DNA from: Psychrosphaera aestuarii
Lineage (GTDB): Bacteria; Pseudomonadota; Gammaproteobacteria; Enterobacterales; Alteromonadaceae
NCBI RefSeq assembly: GCF_017948405.1
Contig: NZ_CP072844.1
Location: 2,294,001-2,358,000 of the forward strand
Reading direction: 5' to 3'
DNA: 64,000 bases
This document shows positions 15,356 to 25,600 of the stretch, one piece after another. The position numbers were made by a program, and so were the translations under genes. Positions within the stretch are counted from its first letter, which is position 1, and the number at the start of each line of letters is the position of its first letter. The notes below the pieces were generated by a model that ran no database searches, was not told where the DNA came from, and saw nothing but the letters and a program-made list of their open reading frames with translations.

Positions 15356-18150
15356 AAGTACTTTGCTTTTACCTTTTCTAGTCGAGTTTCTGTTGTTGAT
15401 TTTTTAAAGGTGTATTGTGAAATTTTACGTTCTGCTAACTTAAACTCTTTATTTGCATACAGTGCTTCGACGTAATTAACAAACACATCATCTGTACTTT
15501 GAGTATTTTTATCAGTTACAGCGGCAGCTAAATGCTTTAGCGCTTCTTCGTAGTTGCCTAATTTGAGTTCAATAGCGCCTATCGTATCTAACACGCGACC
15601 ATCATTTGGACGCATTTCTAATGCTTTTTGTGCATGGCTTAACGCCAATTTGTAATCTTTAGACTGAGAATAAAGATAGGCTAAATTATTATGTGCGACA
15701 AAGTTTTTAGGATTTAACTCAAGCGCTTTTTGATAATACAATTTAGCTTCAGGCTCATCTCGCGATGTTTGCATTTGTGCGTAGCGCAAAATGTTTAACT
15801 CGTCAGTTGGAAGACTTTGAATGTGTTGTTTTGTCGCGGCTATCGCTGCATCAATGCCTTGGTGACGAGCGATTGCATTGATCATCCAGTTTGCATTCAT
15901 CGGCGACGGGTTTGCTTTATATGCTAAAGACAAATTACTAACCGCGTTGCCTAAATCCCCTTCTGAAAGCTGAATAAGTCCTGTGGTTCCTTTAACAAAA
16001 GGTAATGCTTGTATTTGCTGTGGCAATTCGGCAATTTTAATTTTTGCTAAGGGATATTTTCCGGCTCTTGCTAACACGTATGCATGTAATGCAATTATTT
16101 CGAAGTCTTTACCGCCAACTTCATTCGAGTAATGATCGGCTAATTCAATTGCCTTATTTAACTCACCTGTACTGTCGTACAGTTTCATCATTCCAATGAT
16201 GGCTTTAGGATTATTAGGTTGTGCATCAAACCATTGTTGATAAAGGTTTTTAGCGCCCTCTATATTTTTGGTTTGAATATAAGCATTCGCTAACAGTTCC
16301 CAATAAGGTGCCGGTGAGCTATTAATTGTTTTTGCTTTTTGAAATGATGCAAGTGCTTGATCAAACTCACCTTCTGCTGTGTATAATCGCCCTAATGTTA
16401 TATGTAAAATGGCGTTGCTGTCATTTTCCGAAATTAGCTGCTTAACATGAGCTGTCATCGATTCTGGCTGTTTCAATACTTTCGTAAGTACGTAGTGCTT
16501 TGATACTGCTGGTAAAAAGCTCGGTGTATCTTTCAGGAGTTGGTTCAATTTAGCCAACATCTCGAGTCTTTCTTGTTCAGTCTTAGTTGGCAATAATTCT
16601 ATTAATTGAAACTGTATTACCGTGTTAGTCGGTTCAATTTTTAAGCCTTGCTGCAAAGCGTTTTGGGCTTCGACGGTATTGCCTTGAATAGCATGTACTT
16701 TTGCCGCTAACATCCAACCTTTTACCGCTAATTCACTATCCTTTTGCCACGCTTGTGCGACCTCTAGCGCTTTATCGTACTGCTTAGTCGACATGTACGC
16801 TTGCACTAACGTAAGCTCAAGCTGTTCAGTCGCCAACGGAGTTTGAGTCGCTTCCATTTTTGCTAAGGCTTGCTCTAAATCAACGATACCAGAAACATCG
16901 TTTAACGATAGTTTCAGTGTGGCTTGTCCGGCAAGCGCATAAGGCGAGTTTAATGTGTCAGGTTGTTTATTGAGTATCTCTTTCGCTTTTTTAATCTCGC
17001 CATCTTTTAATAATGCCTGCCCTAGGCCTGACATTAAGCCTGAGTCTCTTTCCGATATGTCATCAAACATTTGAACCGTTTCATTTGCATCAAGTGCGCG
17101 GCCAAGGCGAATTTGTGAATCCGCTAACATTCTTAACGCAGGATGATTAGCTGGCAGCAAACTGGCCACCAGCGATAAATGCGATTCACTTTTTTCAAAG
17201 TTTTTGTTCAAGTAACTGCTGACACCTGCAATTAAGCGTGTAGCTGTATCTTCTGGGTTTATTGCTAATGATTTTTCTGCATATTCAAAGGCACCGGCAT
17301 AATCTTGCTTTTGCAGTAATGCTGTTGATTTAATTTGCAGTAATACGGGTTGTTTTGGGTAGCTTTTTAAAAGTTCGGTAACCAGTGGTTCGGCTTTTTG
17401 TGGCTGACCAAGGTCGCTATAAAGTTGCGCTAATACGTATTTTACTTCAGCTTCATTTGGGTAGGCTTCAATATATTGAGCATAAGTCTCAGCGGCGGCC
17501 TCACCTTGCTGCAATCGTAATTGGATATTTGCTTTTATTTTTAGCGCATCTTGTTGGTTTTTATACGTCGTTAGTATTTGGTCAAGTTGGCTTACCGCGC
17601 CGTCTAGTTGTTGTTTTAAAATAAGATCATAAACAAAGGCTAATTTAGCAAACGGACCGCCACCTGAGATCCCCTTTAATTCGTCAATTAATGCTTGGGC
17701 TTTTGTATCGTTTCCTGCCGTTACGTAGGCTTGAATTTGAAAGAACTTCAATTGTGCTAAATCAATCGGCTTGAGGCCTTTGGCTTTACTAGTTAATTTA
17801 AACAGTGATTTATTGGCACCATTTTTTTGATATGTTTTTGATAATAATGGAATAACCATTTCAGGCGAATAACCAAACTCTAGCGCCCGCTCTAACTCTT
17901 TTTCGGCAAATTCATACTGTCTTAACTTTAAGTATGTTTCACCTAATAAAAATCGAGCTTCAGCTTGTTCCGGCTCTTGCTTAATCGCGTTTTTCAGTTC
18001 AATAATAGCCGTCTTGTAATCGTTCGTTTTAAGTGCTGTATTTGCCGATGCGACATATTCAGAACTCGACTTTTCACCACAGCCAACAATCGCAGTTGCC
18101 AATACCGCCGATACCGCTAGTTTTATAAATTTGTTATTCACTTTAATCAT
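15352..18150 (-). CDS. prsT: PrsT-like TPR-repeat lipoprotein
   Basis: A 932-residue lipoprotein: the signal peptide ends in a lipobox with Cys24 (ATAIVGC). The rest is almost entirely tetratricopeptide repeats, for example YKTAIIELKNAIKQEPEQAE near the start, FDQALASFQKAKTINSSPAP (about 600) and YKLALSHAQKALEMRPND (about 840). Length, lipobox and repeat spacing match PrsT, the TPR lipoprotein of XrtA/PEP-CTERM exosortase clusters, which works with exopolysaccharide export at the outer membrane. No exosortase, EPS or PEP-CTERM gene is in the window, so this is either an orphan copy or a relative with another role. It overlaps glsA by four bases and is divergent from the M24 peptidase gene 135 nt away. 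Identification as PrsT is by family resemblance only. Confidence 0.8.
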   Translation of the reverse strand: MIKVNNKFIKLAVSAVLATAIVGCGEKSSSEYVASANTALKTNDYKTAIIELKNAIKQEPEQAEARFLLGETYLKLRQYEFAEKELERALEFGYSPEMVIPLLSKTYQKNGANKSLFKLTSKAKGLKPIDLAQLKFFQIQAYVTAGNDTKAQALIDELKGISGGGPFAKLAFVYDLILKQQLDGAVSQLDQILTTYKNQQDALKIKANIQLRLQQGEAAAETYAQYIEAYPNEAEVKYVLAQLYSDLGQPQKAEPLVTELLKSYPKQPVLLQIKSTALLQKQDYAGAFEYAEKSLAINPEDTATRLIAGVSSYLNKNFEKSESHLSLVASLLPANHPALRMLADSQIRLGRALDANETVQMFDDISERDSGLMSGLGQALLKDGEIKKAKEILNKQPDTLNSPYALAGQATLKLSLNDVSGIVDLEQALAKMEATQTPLATEQLELTLVQAYMSTKQYDKALEVAQAWQKDSELAVKGWMLAAKVHAIQGNTVEAQNALQQGLKIEPTNTVIQFQLIELLPTKTEQERLEMLAKLNQLLKDTPSFLPAVSKHYVLTKVLKQPESMTAHVKQLISENDSNAILHITLGRLYTAEGEFDQALASFQKAKTINSSPAPYWELLANAYIQTKNIEGAKNLYQQWFDAQPNNPKAIIGMMKLYDSTGELNKAIELADHYSNEVGGKDFEIIALHAYVLARAGKYPLAKIKIAELPQQIQALPFVKGTTGLIQLSEGDLGNAVSNLSLAYKANPSPMNANWMINAIARHQGIDAAIAATKQHIQSLPTDELNILRYAQMQTSRDEPEAKLYYQKALELNPKNFVAHNNLAYLYSQSKDYKLALSHAQKALEMRPNDGRVLDTIGAIELKLGNYEEALKHLAAAVTDKNTQSTDDVFVNYVEALYANKEFKLAERKISQYTFKKSTTETRLEKVKAKYL

Positions 18151-18285
18151 CCAATTTGCAAAAACATTCCTGCATACAGGTTAATCGCTCCGACTAGAAT
18201 GCTCAATAGAAAGTTATTTATTATTGTCACTATATCCGTTAGCTTAGGTATAGTTTTTTTTGTTTGATAACAAGAGGGTAATAAA

Positions 18286-19641
18286 ATGGAACGTTTTAAG
18301 CTAATTGTCATATTTATGATGACATTAATCTTTGCCTCTGTATTTATTTTTAAACCAGCGAGTGCCGATGAAAAATCGACATCATCTAAAATATTTACGA
18401 TGCAAAAACGAGCGGCAATTATTGATTCACTTTTGCTAGATAAGTTAGAAAACACCTTACCCTCATTAATGAGACGCTCAGGTATTGACATGTGGGTGCT
18501 TATCTCAAGAGAGTACAACGAAGATCCCGTATTAAAAACAATGTTACCTGCGACTTGGATTAGTGCTCGTCGAAGAACCATTTTAGTACTGTTTGATAAT
18601 GGTGAGAGCGTAGAGCGATATGCCGTTGCTCGATATGGTGTTAGTAACCTGTTTGAAAAAGCATGGGACAAAGAAAAAACGCCTAACCAATGGCAAGGAC
18701 TGTTTGAATTAATAAAAGCCAAGAACCCGAAAAAAATTGGTATTAACCAAAGTACTCACTTTGCCTTGGCAGATGGTATTACCGTTACCGATAAAACTGA
18801 ATTTATCCAAGCCTTACCAACTGATCTTGCGAACAAGGTTACCAGTGCAGAAAAGCTGGCTGTTGCTTGGCTAGAAACCAGAACCGCAAAAGAAATGGCT
18901 TACTACCCAGAGCTGATTAAAATTGGTCACCAAATTATTGCCAAGGCTTTTTCTAATAAAGTGGTAACGCCCGGAAAAACAACAACCGATGATGTTGTAT
19001 GGTGGTTAAGAAATGAAAGTCGTCGTTTGGGTCTCACCAACTGGTTTCACCCAACTGTTTCTATTCAACGCAGCGACAACGAAAGCTTTGACCAATTAAA
19101 GGCCTTTAGCGACCGCCCTGCCGGTCAGTTGATTATGCCGGGTGATTTATTACATGTCGATTTTGGCATCACCTATTTACGCTTAAACTCAGACCAACAG
19201 CAACATGCTTATGTTTTAAGGCCAGGAGAAAAAGACGCTCCTCAATATTTAAAGCAAGCCTTAGCCAATGCTAACCGTGTTCAAGATATTTTCACTAATG
19301 AATTTAAACTTGGCCGTACAGGTAATGAAATTTTAAAAACGGCCCGTGAAAAAGTAATTAATGAGGGTTTAAAACCTGCCATTTATACCCATCCAATTGG
19401 CTATCATGGCCATGCAGCAGGTCCAACTATTGGCATGTGGGATTCACAAGGCGGGGTTCCAGTTAGAGGGGATTATCCTCTGTATGCGAATACGGCTTAT
19501 TCTATAGAACTAAATGCCGCCACTTTTATTTCTGAGTGGAATAAGGAAATTCGTATCATGTTGGAAGAAGAAGCGGTATTTGACGGCCAAAAAGTTATTT
19601 ACTTAAATGGCCGACAAACCAAGTTTCACTTAATAAAATAA
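18286..19641 (+). CDS. Secreted M24-family metallopeptidase (Xaa-Pro aminopeptidase-like)
   Basis: A 451-residue protein with a hydrophobic signal peptide (about 1-27, cleaved after PASA), so periplasmic or exported. The C-terminal half (about 205-440) is a creatinase/aminopeptidase-P 'pita-bread' fold: LLHVDFGITYL supplies the first metal Asp, SDQQQHAYVL the second, HPIGYHGHAAGPTIG the metal His, and SIELNAA and MLEEEAVF the two Glu ligands. The N-terminal half (about 35-190) is the non-catalytic creatinase-type domain. Most aminopeptidases P are cytoplasmic; an exported version is characteristic of marine gammaproteobacteria and probably trims proline-containing peptides outside the cytoplasm. 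Its 3' end converges with the acyl-CoA ligase 12 nt away. An antisense frame on the minus strand overlapping its first 437 bases is a shadow. Confidence 0.87.
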   Translation: MERFKLIVIFMMTLIFASVFIFKPASADEKSTSSKIFTMQKRAAIIDSLLLDKLENTLPSLMRRSGIDMWVLISREYNEDPVLKTMLPATWISARRRTILVLFDNGESVERYAVARYGVSNLFEKAWDKEKTPNQWQGLFELIKAKNPKKIGINQSTHFALADGITVTDKTEFIQALPTDLANKVTSAEKLAVAWLETRTAKEMAYYPELIKIGHQIIAKAFSNKVVTPGKTTTDDVVWWLRNESRRLGLTNWFHPTVSIQRSDNESFDQLKAFSDRPAGQLIMPGDLLHVDFGITYLRLNSDQQQHAYVLRPGEKDAPQYLKQALANANRVQDIFTNEFKLGRTGNEILKTAREKVINEGLKPAIYTHPIGYHGHAAGPTIGMWDSQGGVPVRGDYPLYANTAYSIELNAATFISEWNKEIRIMLEEEAVFDGQKVIYLNGRQTKFHLIK

Positions 19642-19653
19642 GCGGTAATAGGA

Positions 19654-21261
19654 TTACAGGTATAGCTGGCGAAGTTTTTTCTTATCTAGCTTGCCTGTTG
19701 CTGTATGTGGCAACTCATCTACAAAGGTTACTTTTTCTGGTATACACCATTTCGCTGTTTTACCTTCAAAACTTGCTAATAACTCTTGTTCAGAGATATT
19801 GGCACCACTGGCTTTAATCGCAAATACAGCGGGACGTTCGGTCCACTTAGGGTCCGGAATACCTATCACAGCGGCTTCTTGAATTTTTGGGTGATCCGTT
19901 GCGATATTCTCAAGTTCTATCGAACTAATCCATTCGCCTCCCGACTTTATTACATCTTTAGATCTGTCGGTTACCGTCATATAACTATGTTTATCAAAGG
20001 TAACGACATCGCCAGTGGAAAACCAGCCGTCATTGTCATGAGCCTCTGAGTCCTTTTGATTAAAGTAACTGCTACACACCCATGCCCCTTTTACTTTCAA
20101 GTTTCCTGAGGTTTCTCCATCCCACGGAAGCTCGTTATTTTCATCGTCAACTATTTTCATTTCTACGCCGTAAACCGGTAAGCCTTGTGTGGCTCGTATC
20201 CCATCGAGTTGGCCTTCATCCCAATCCGCGAACTCAGGTTTAAGCACATTAATGGTACCTAATGGACTTAGTTCCGTCATTCCCCAAGCATGTTGCATTT
20301 CAACGCCATACTCAGCAAATCCTTTCATTAATCCAAGTGGACAAGCTGCACCACCAACGATAAAACGCTTGGCTGACTCGATGCGTTTTCCAGACTGCTT
20401 CAAGTAGTTCAGTAATGCCAACCATACGGTTGGTACGCCGGCCGACATAGTGACATTTTCGGTATTAATAAGGTCGGTTAACGTTGCGCCGTCTGCCATT
20501 TTATTACCTGGGAATACCAGCTTGGCCCCCGACATAGGACAAGCATATGGCAAGCCCCATGCATTTACGTGAAACATTGGCACAATCGGCATTATGACTT
20601 CGTTATTCCCAATGGACATGCTATTAGGCATAGCAATACTAAAGCTATGCAACACGGTTGAACGGTGGCTGTATAACACACCTTTAGGATTACCGGTTGT
20701 ACCAGATGTGTAGCAAAGCGAACTTGCGGCATTTTCATCTAGCTCAGGGTAGTCAAAACTCGCTGGCTCGTTGGCTATTAATGCTTCATATGACAATAAT
20801 GGCAGGTCAGATTCCGGTAAATCCAATTGTTCACATAAGACCACAATTGCCACCAGCTCTGACAGTTTATCTTTTACCTGCTCAAGTACAGGAAGGAGCG
20901 TTTTATCGACAAACACGACTTTATCGTTGGCATGTTCGAGAATGTATTCTAATTGATCAGCATATAATCTAGGGTTAATTGTATGACAAACGTAACCCGA
21001 GCATGAAACAGCGTAATAAAGCTCAAAGTGACGATGATCATTCCAGGCTATGGTTGCAATTCGATCACTACGCTGCAGGCCAAACTTTTTAAGAGCATTG
21101 GCTAATTTATCTACCCGTTTAAATGCGTCTTTATAAGTATATTTGAATCGGTCGTGATCGTGGGTAACAGATACAATCTCAACGTTTCCATATACCTTTC
21201 TAGCGTAAGACATGATTGAGTTGATTGTAAGATCCGCATTCATCATAGCGCCAGCTAACAT
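19654..21261 (-). CDS. AMP-dependent acyl-CoA synthetase (medium/long-chain fatty acid:CoA ligase type)
   Basis: A 535-residue adenylate-forming enzyme that activates a carboxylic acid with ATP and transfers it to CoA. Motifs in order: the P-loop YTSGTTGNPKG (about 190-200), MFHVNAWGLPYACPM, GVPTVWLALL, the A5 motif HAWGMTELSPLG, the A7 motif GWFSTGDV and A10 PHTATGKLDKKKLR at the C-terminus. The pattern is that of medium/long-chain fatty-acyl ligases (AlkK/FadD3-like subgroup) rather than acetyl-CoA synthetase. The start is placed at the ATG at 21261, behind AAGGAG; downstream ATG codons lack such a site. No beta-oxidation gene is adjacent. Substrate chain length cannot be read from sequence. 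Confidence 0.9.
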   Translation of the reverse strand: MLAGAMMNADLTINSIMSYARKVYGNVEIVSVTHDHDRFKYTYKDAFKRVDKLANALKKFGLQRSDRIATIAWNDHRHFELYYAVSCSGYVCHTINPRLYADQLEYILEHANDKVVFVDKTLLPVLEQVKDKLSELVAIVVLCEQLDLPESDLPLLSYEALIANEPASFDYPELDENAASSLCYTSGTTGNPKGVLYSHRSTVLHSFSIAMPNSMSIGNNEVIMPIVPMFHVNAWGLPYACPMSGAKLVFPGNKMADGATLTDLINTENVTMSAGVPTVWLALLNYLKQSGKRIESAKRFIVGGAACPLGLMKGFAEYGVEMQHAWGMTELSPLGTINVLKPEFADWDEGQLDGIRATQGLPVYGVEMKIVDDENNELPWDGETSGNLKVKGAWVCSSYFNQKDSEAHDNDGWFSTGDVVTFDKHSYMTVTDRSKDVIKSGGEWISSIELENIATDHPKIQEAAVIGIPDPKWTERPAVFAIKASGANISEQELLASFEGKTAKWCIPEKVTFVDELPHTATGKLDKKKLRQLYL

Positions 21262-21376
21262 AATAAGCTCCTTAGATTTATTTTATTCCGTTAACAATAA
21301 CTTACGCTGATTTAATGTCACTGTCATCCCTTAACAATCATGTTTAACCCGTAAAATAATGATGTTATCGAAACGA

Positions 21377-22498
21377 CTAGCCACCAAATGCAAAGTTAAT
21401 ATTCATTGAAAGTCGAAACACCTCAGCGTTATTAAGTCGTAAGTCATCACTCTGAATTGCAGTGCTAAACCAGTCATTTTTGTATGCGAAGTACATTGCG
21501 CTATTTTGTAGGTCGAACCCGGCTTTAATTACGCCGTTATTTAGCTTTCGACCTACCCCAACTAAGGTCACCAAGTTGAGTGAGCGCTTTTCATGTTGCA
21601 CAAAATACAAGGTCTGCTCATTGTTATACTCAAGATTAACTAAAATGGTTTTAGGTAACTTCCAACTCAATGATTTAGTGGTCTCTACACCTGAATAAGC
21701 TGGATTAAACCGTAAAATATTATTCTCATCTCTAAACGTGGTTTCACTATTCAACGCACCGGCGCTGTAGCCTACATCATCAAATTTAACGTGATTGTAT
21801 GCATCTTTTACTAACGCTTGTATGGTGAGTTGACTTATCGGCCGCCACATTAAATCAATATCCCAAGAGTAACCATGACCTTGATTCCAAGCTTTGTCTT
21901 CAGGTCGCTTTAGCAAGTTTTTATGGCTATACCATTCCTCTAATTGCGCTTGCCCGGTTATTCGCTCGTCGAATTGTATTTGCCCAGTTAGCTCGCTAAC
22001 TCTCACCTCTGACGGTCGCCATAGCCCAAACACATTAGTGATTGATAAGTTGTTAGAGACCGACCATTGATAACCAAGTTTGATGCCTTTGGCCTGTAAT
22101 TTTTTATATTGGATATCTAAATGATAATCTGTTTGCTCATCAGGAAATTGCGTTTTTGAATATTGATAAAGCGATGCGGAAGTTGGATTAGTCACTAAAA
22201 AATGATCATTTCGACTTTCTAGGGCGATGAGCCAATTATTGTGTTTTAAGCTAACGCCAATTCTCGACTGAGATACACCGAAATCAGCGTCGTCATTAAC
22301 TCTCTCTCGCCAATGATCATCCAAAATAGATTTGATTGGCTGGATATTTGTCGCATTAAAACTGTCAGCGTAAAACTCTACTTGATAGGCTTTTACGTGC
22401 TGGTCGTCTAGGTGTCGTTCGTCGCTAATAGCTTCAGCAACCACTTGCATAGATATTAAACTGAAAAATACAGCCAGAAGCGTCTTTGTTATTCTCAT
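21377..22498 (-). CDS. Unknown exported, probably outer-membrane beta-barrel protein
   Basis: I do not recognise this 373-residue protein. It has a Sec signal peptide (about 1-23, MRITKTLLAVFFSLISMQVVAEA). The rest is rich in amphipathic beta-strand patterns with regular aromatic residues (WLIALESRNDHFLV, GIKLGYQWSVSNNLSITNVFG, TIQALVKDAYNHVKF, AMYFAYKNDWFSTAI, VFRLSMNINFAFGG), as expected for a monomeric outer-membrane barrel, but the last residue is glycine rather than the usual phenylalanine. It has no operon partner: the acyl-CoA ligase gene begins 115 nt downstream on the same strand. A conserved hypothetical of Colwelliaceae-type bacteria is the best description. Confidence 0.6.
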   Translation of the reverse strand: MRITKTLLAVFFSLISMQVVAEAISDERHLDDQHVKAYQVEFYADSFNATNIQPIKSILDDHWRERVNDDADFGVSQSRIGVSLKHNNWLIALESRNDHFLVTNPTSASLYQYSKTQFPDEQTDYHLDIQYKKLQAKGIKLGYQWSVSNNLSITNVFGLWRPSEVRVSELTGQIQFDERITGQAQLEEWYSHKNLLKRPEDKAWNQGHGYSWDIDLMWRPISQLTIQALVKDAYNHVKFDDVGYSAGALNSETTFRDENNILRFNPAYSGVETTKSLSWKLPKTILVNLEYNNEQTLYFVQHEKRSLNLVTLVGVGRKLNNGVIKAGFDLQNSAMYFAYKNDWFSTAIQSDDLRLNNAEVFRLSMNINFAFGG

Positions 22499-22570
22499 TA
22501 TTCTTATTCTTTTATTAACATTTTTATTTGTTTCAATAACATAAAGTTGTAAAAATTTATTTAAACATTA

Positions 22571-22603
22571 AAAAGCGCCATTTAGCTATGCTAAACGGCG
22601 CTT
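22571..22603 (-). terminator. Terminator after the giant lipoprotein gene
   Basis: Long hairpin: AAAGCGCC(A)TTTAG pairs with CTAAA(C)GGCGCTTT across a short loop. On the minus strand it is followed by TTTTTAATG. It lies between the lipoprotein stop and the outer-membrane protein start. Confidence 0.8.
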
Positions 22604-22636
22604 TCATTTGGAACACTAGGGTTGAAACACTTTAAA

Positions 22637-25600
22637 TTATAATGTTTCTATTGTTCCTGCTTCATCTTTATATTTAATGAATACCGCTGAACCACGTTGA
22701 ATCACTTCTGCTGCCAATTCGGCTTGAGCACCAACACGAATTTCACCGATTACCACGTCAGTGTCATCATCAGCATCTACTTCTTCGCCGTTCATGCGCA
22801 GAACTACCGCTTCTGAGTTTGTTGCAACAATCGAATTACTATCTAGTGACTCAACCATTACTTTAAACGAACGTTGTGATTCAGACTCCGGTGTTTTGTA
22901 TGCTACATCTAACGAAAACTTGCCATCGTCAAATCCAGTGCGTGCACCGGAAAGCATCAAGGCTATTTCGTAATCTTGTAACACAACTCCAACCGATAAA
23001 GATGCGGCAATATCAAGATAGTTATCTTCGCTTTCTAACCCTTGGTCGTTTTCTGGTTCAATCACGTAAACATCAAAGCTATTGGTTGCGCCTGGCAAAA
23101 ACACATCGCTTGTTGACATTTCTTCTAACAATTCAAACTTGCCTATTTGGCCAATACCATCAACATTGCTCCACTGGAATGGATTTAAGTAATTGTAATA
23201 CTCTGAGCGATTATATTCGTGGAGTTTCACTAAAACAGAACTCGCTGAGTTTGATTCGTTAACAAAGTCAAACAAGCTCACTCCATATTGCTGTTTAAAG
23301 TTCAAGTCTTCGTAACTTGGGGAAATCGTATAACCAGAATTGACTACTTCACCTAGTTCGTCTCTTAACTGCCCTGACTCATCAACATAGCTTCCATACA
23401 TTATGGAACCGTGCCATTCATCTAGCGATATTTCGCCATCTTGATTGGTATCATCTGCATCTAAAAGTAAAATTGAAGCTTCACGATAAACATAACCATC
23501 ACTATATTCATGAAATAACTCACGGAATAGCGTGTAAGCGTTACTATTTTCGTCTGAGCCAACAGAAAAAGCATTTAGGCTGTGTGTTTGTGAAAAGTGT
23601 TTTGAGATTAATTCAGAATTATATTGCAACAAATAACCGTCTTGATTTTCTACAGACGATACATGCCATTGCGGTCCACCATCAACCGATATAGAAAACT
23701 CAGTGTCAGCATCATTAATAGACAATGTCATGGCATCTTTTAAAATTGGCTGTACTAAAATTCCGCCGACCAACTGATTTTCAGCGCCAGCTTTAACAGC
23801 TCGTAAATCGGCCTCTACCGACATAACGATTCCCAAATTAGTATCCCAAAGATCATAGACCTTATTATCTGTTTTTAACTCAAAGCTGGTTTGAAACCAA
23901 TCAAGGGCACTAACTACAGGATCTTGTATATATAAGTTCAAATTCACATAATCATCAAACAATCCGATAAACTGACCATTTACTGAATCATAACTTTCAT
24001 AGGCCTTTTCTGGTAATACCGTTATATTCCCGTCGCTATCAATAAATGCCTCAACACTAAATTCACCTTCATATAACTCTTGTTCGTACAAGCCTTTTGA
24101 AACGGTTTCATGCATATCTGCAATACCATCATTATCGGTATCTAACTCTCTGGCAACTTTGTAATCTACGTAAATATATGGGTTATCAGAATCAACTTTT
24201 ATTAAGACAGTTTTTCTATATTCATTTAGATTTGTACCTTGCGCTGTTTCGTGTTGTATGTGTTGCACTTCAGTAATACGGTCGCTTACATAACCCATTC
24301 GACTATAAGAACGAGTAATATTGTCATGTCTCAAATCGTTTTCAGATAGGTTTTTATACACCGTAGTGCTAGTACCTGAATCTTCAAAATAAGCTGGGTT
24401 TAAGGTATATGACAAAGTGTTGGCATCTTGCGAAACATCAAGAGATATTACATAACCATCAATCAAAGAACCTGTTCCATTTGTAAAGCCACTTGGAACA
24501 AATGCGGCAACTTCGTCTACATCAAAAGTAAGGGCTGCACTAAAGCTTTCCCCTTCTGCAGAAGAAAAGACGCCAGAAAAAGTAACTGAATCTGGAATTG
24601 GGCTTTGCTCGTTTTCCGGTGAAAACAGCTGATTATCGGCTAGTAAAATTGACTGATATTGCTCTTGGTCAAAATAGTGATCTTTTAACGTCGGAACCGA
24701 CACCATTACTAAATCAGCGACCAGTTTGCCTTCAAACATTACTGGGTTAGCAACTGCATCTGTTGCTTTTTGAGATATCGCAAGCTCCAACTTAAAGCCA
24801 CCACCTGTTATCTCAGCATCAGATTGTCCGTTTTCTAACTGCGCTTTTGTAACTACTTTATCTAGAGCAATGTAAACACCACTGGTTTCTTTTATTTCAA
24901 ACTTCGCATTATTGCTTTCCATCGTTCCTGACAAAGTAAGCTCGATTTTATCACCAACCTCGTCTAAACCGAGTTCAACCGCTAGCTTTAAACGTTCACC
25001 CTGATTACCGGCAGCATCAACAGAAAATATAAAATCTTCTGGTTGTAAAATGACGATACCTGTCACTCCGGTTTGTGGATCTAAGTATTCAGCAAGATCA
25101 AAAGAGGTTTTATCGCCATTATCTTCCATCGATATCATGGTAATTGCTTCAGAGACTTGAGCCAATAAGGTGAAGTTATCGCCTTCTAGCTGCACCATAG
25201 CTTCTGCATCATCGATTAGCGTCATAAGCGCTTCACCTTGACTGCGAATACCTTGATTACTGGAATGATTTTTATCAAACAAGTTGGCAAAAACCCGTAC
25301 ATCATTCACCATTGCTTTGGCTTTAGCAACGGCATCGCCCTCAGTTTGCTGTTCAGACTCTGCTTGTGTTCTGCCTTCCTCACCGGCTAATATCACCTGG
25401 TTAGCGGATTCGTTTTCTAGATTGTTTTCTAATTGAGTAAGGCCAGTAACTGCATCGGCACCATTCTCTATTGAAGAGTCAGCTGCAATATTTTCTGCAA
25501 CTAAGCTAGCCGTTTTAGAAGCCCCTTCAAATATATCCACTAGATTAAATTCAAATTCATCATCACCATCGGGAGATATTAAAAGATCACCATCATTTTC

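Noticed and set aside
18147..18722. Long minus-strand frame between the PrsT-like gene and the M24 peptidase
   Set aside because: It overlaps 437 bases of the M24 gene, whose signal peptide and metal-binding motifs are convincing. The antisense product has no recognisable domain or ribosome site.
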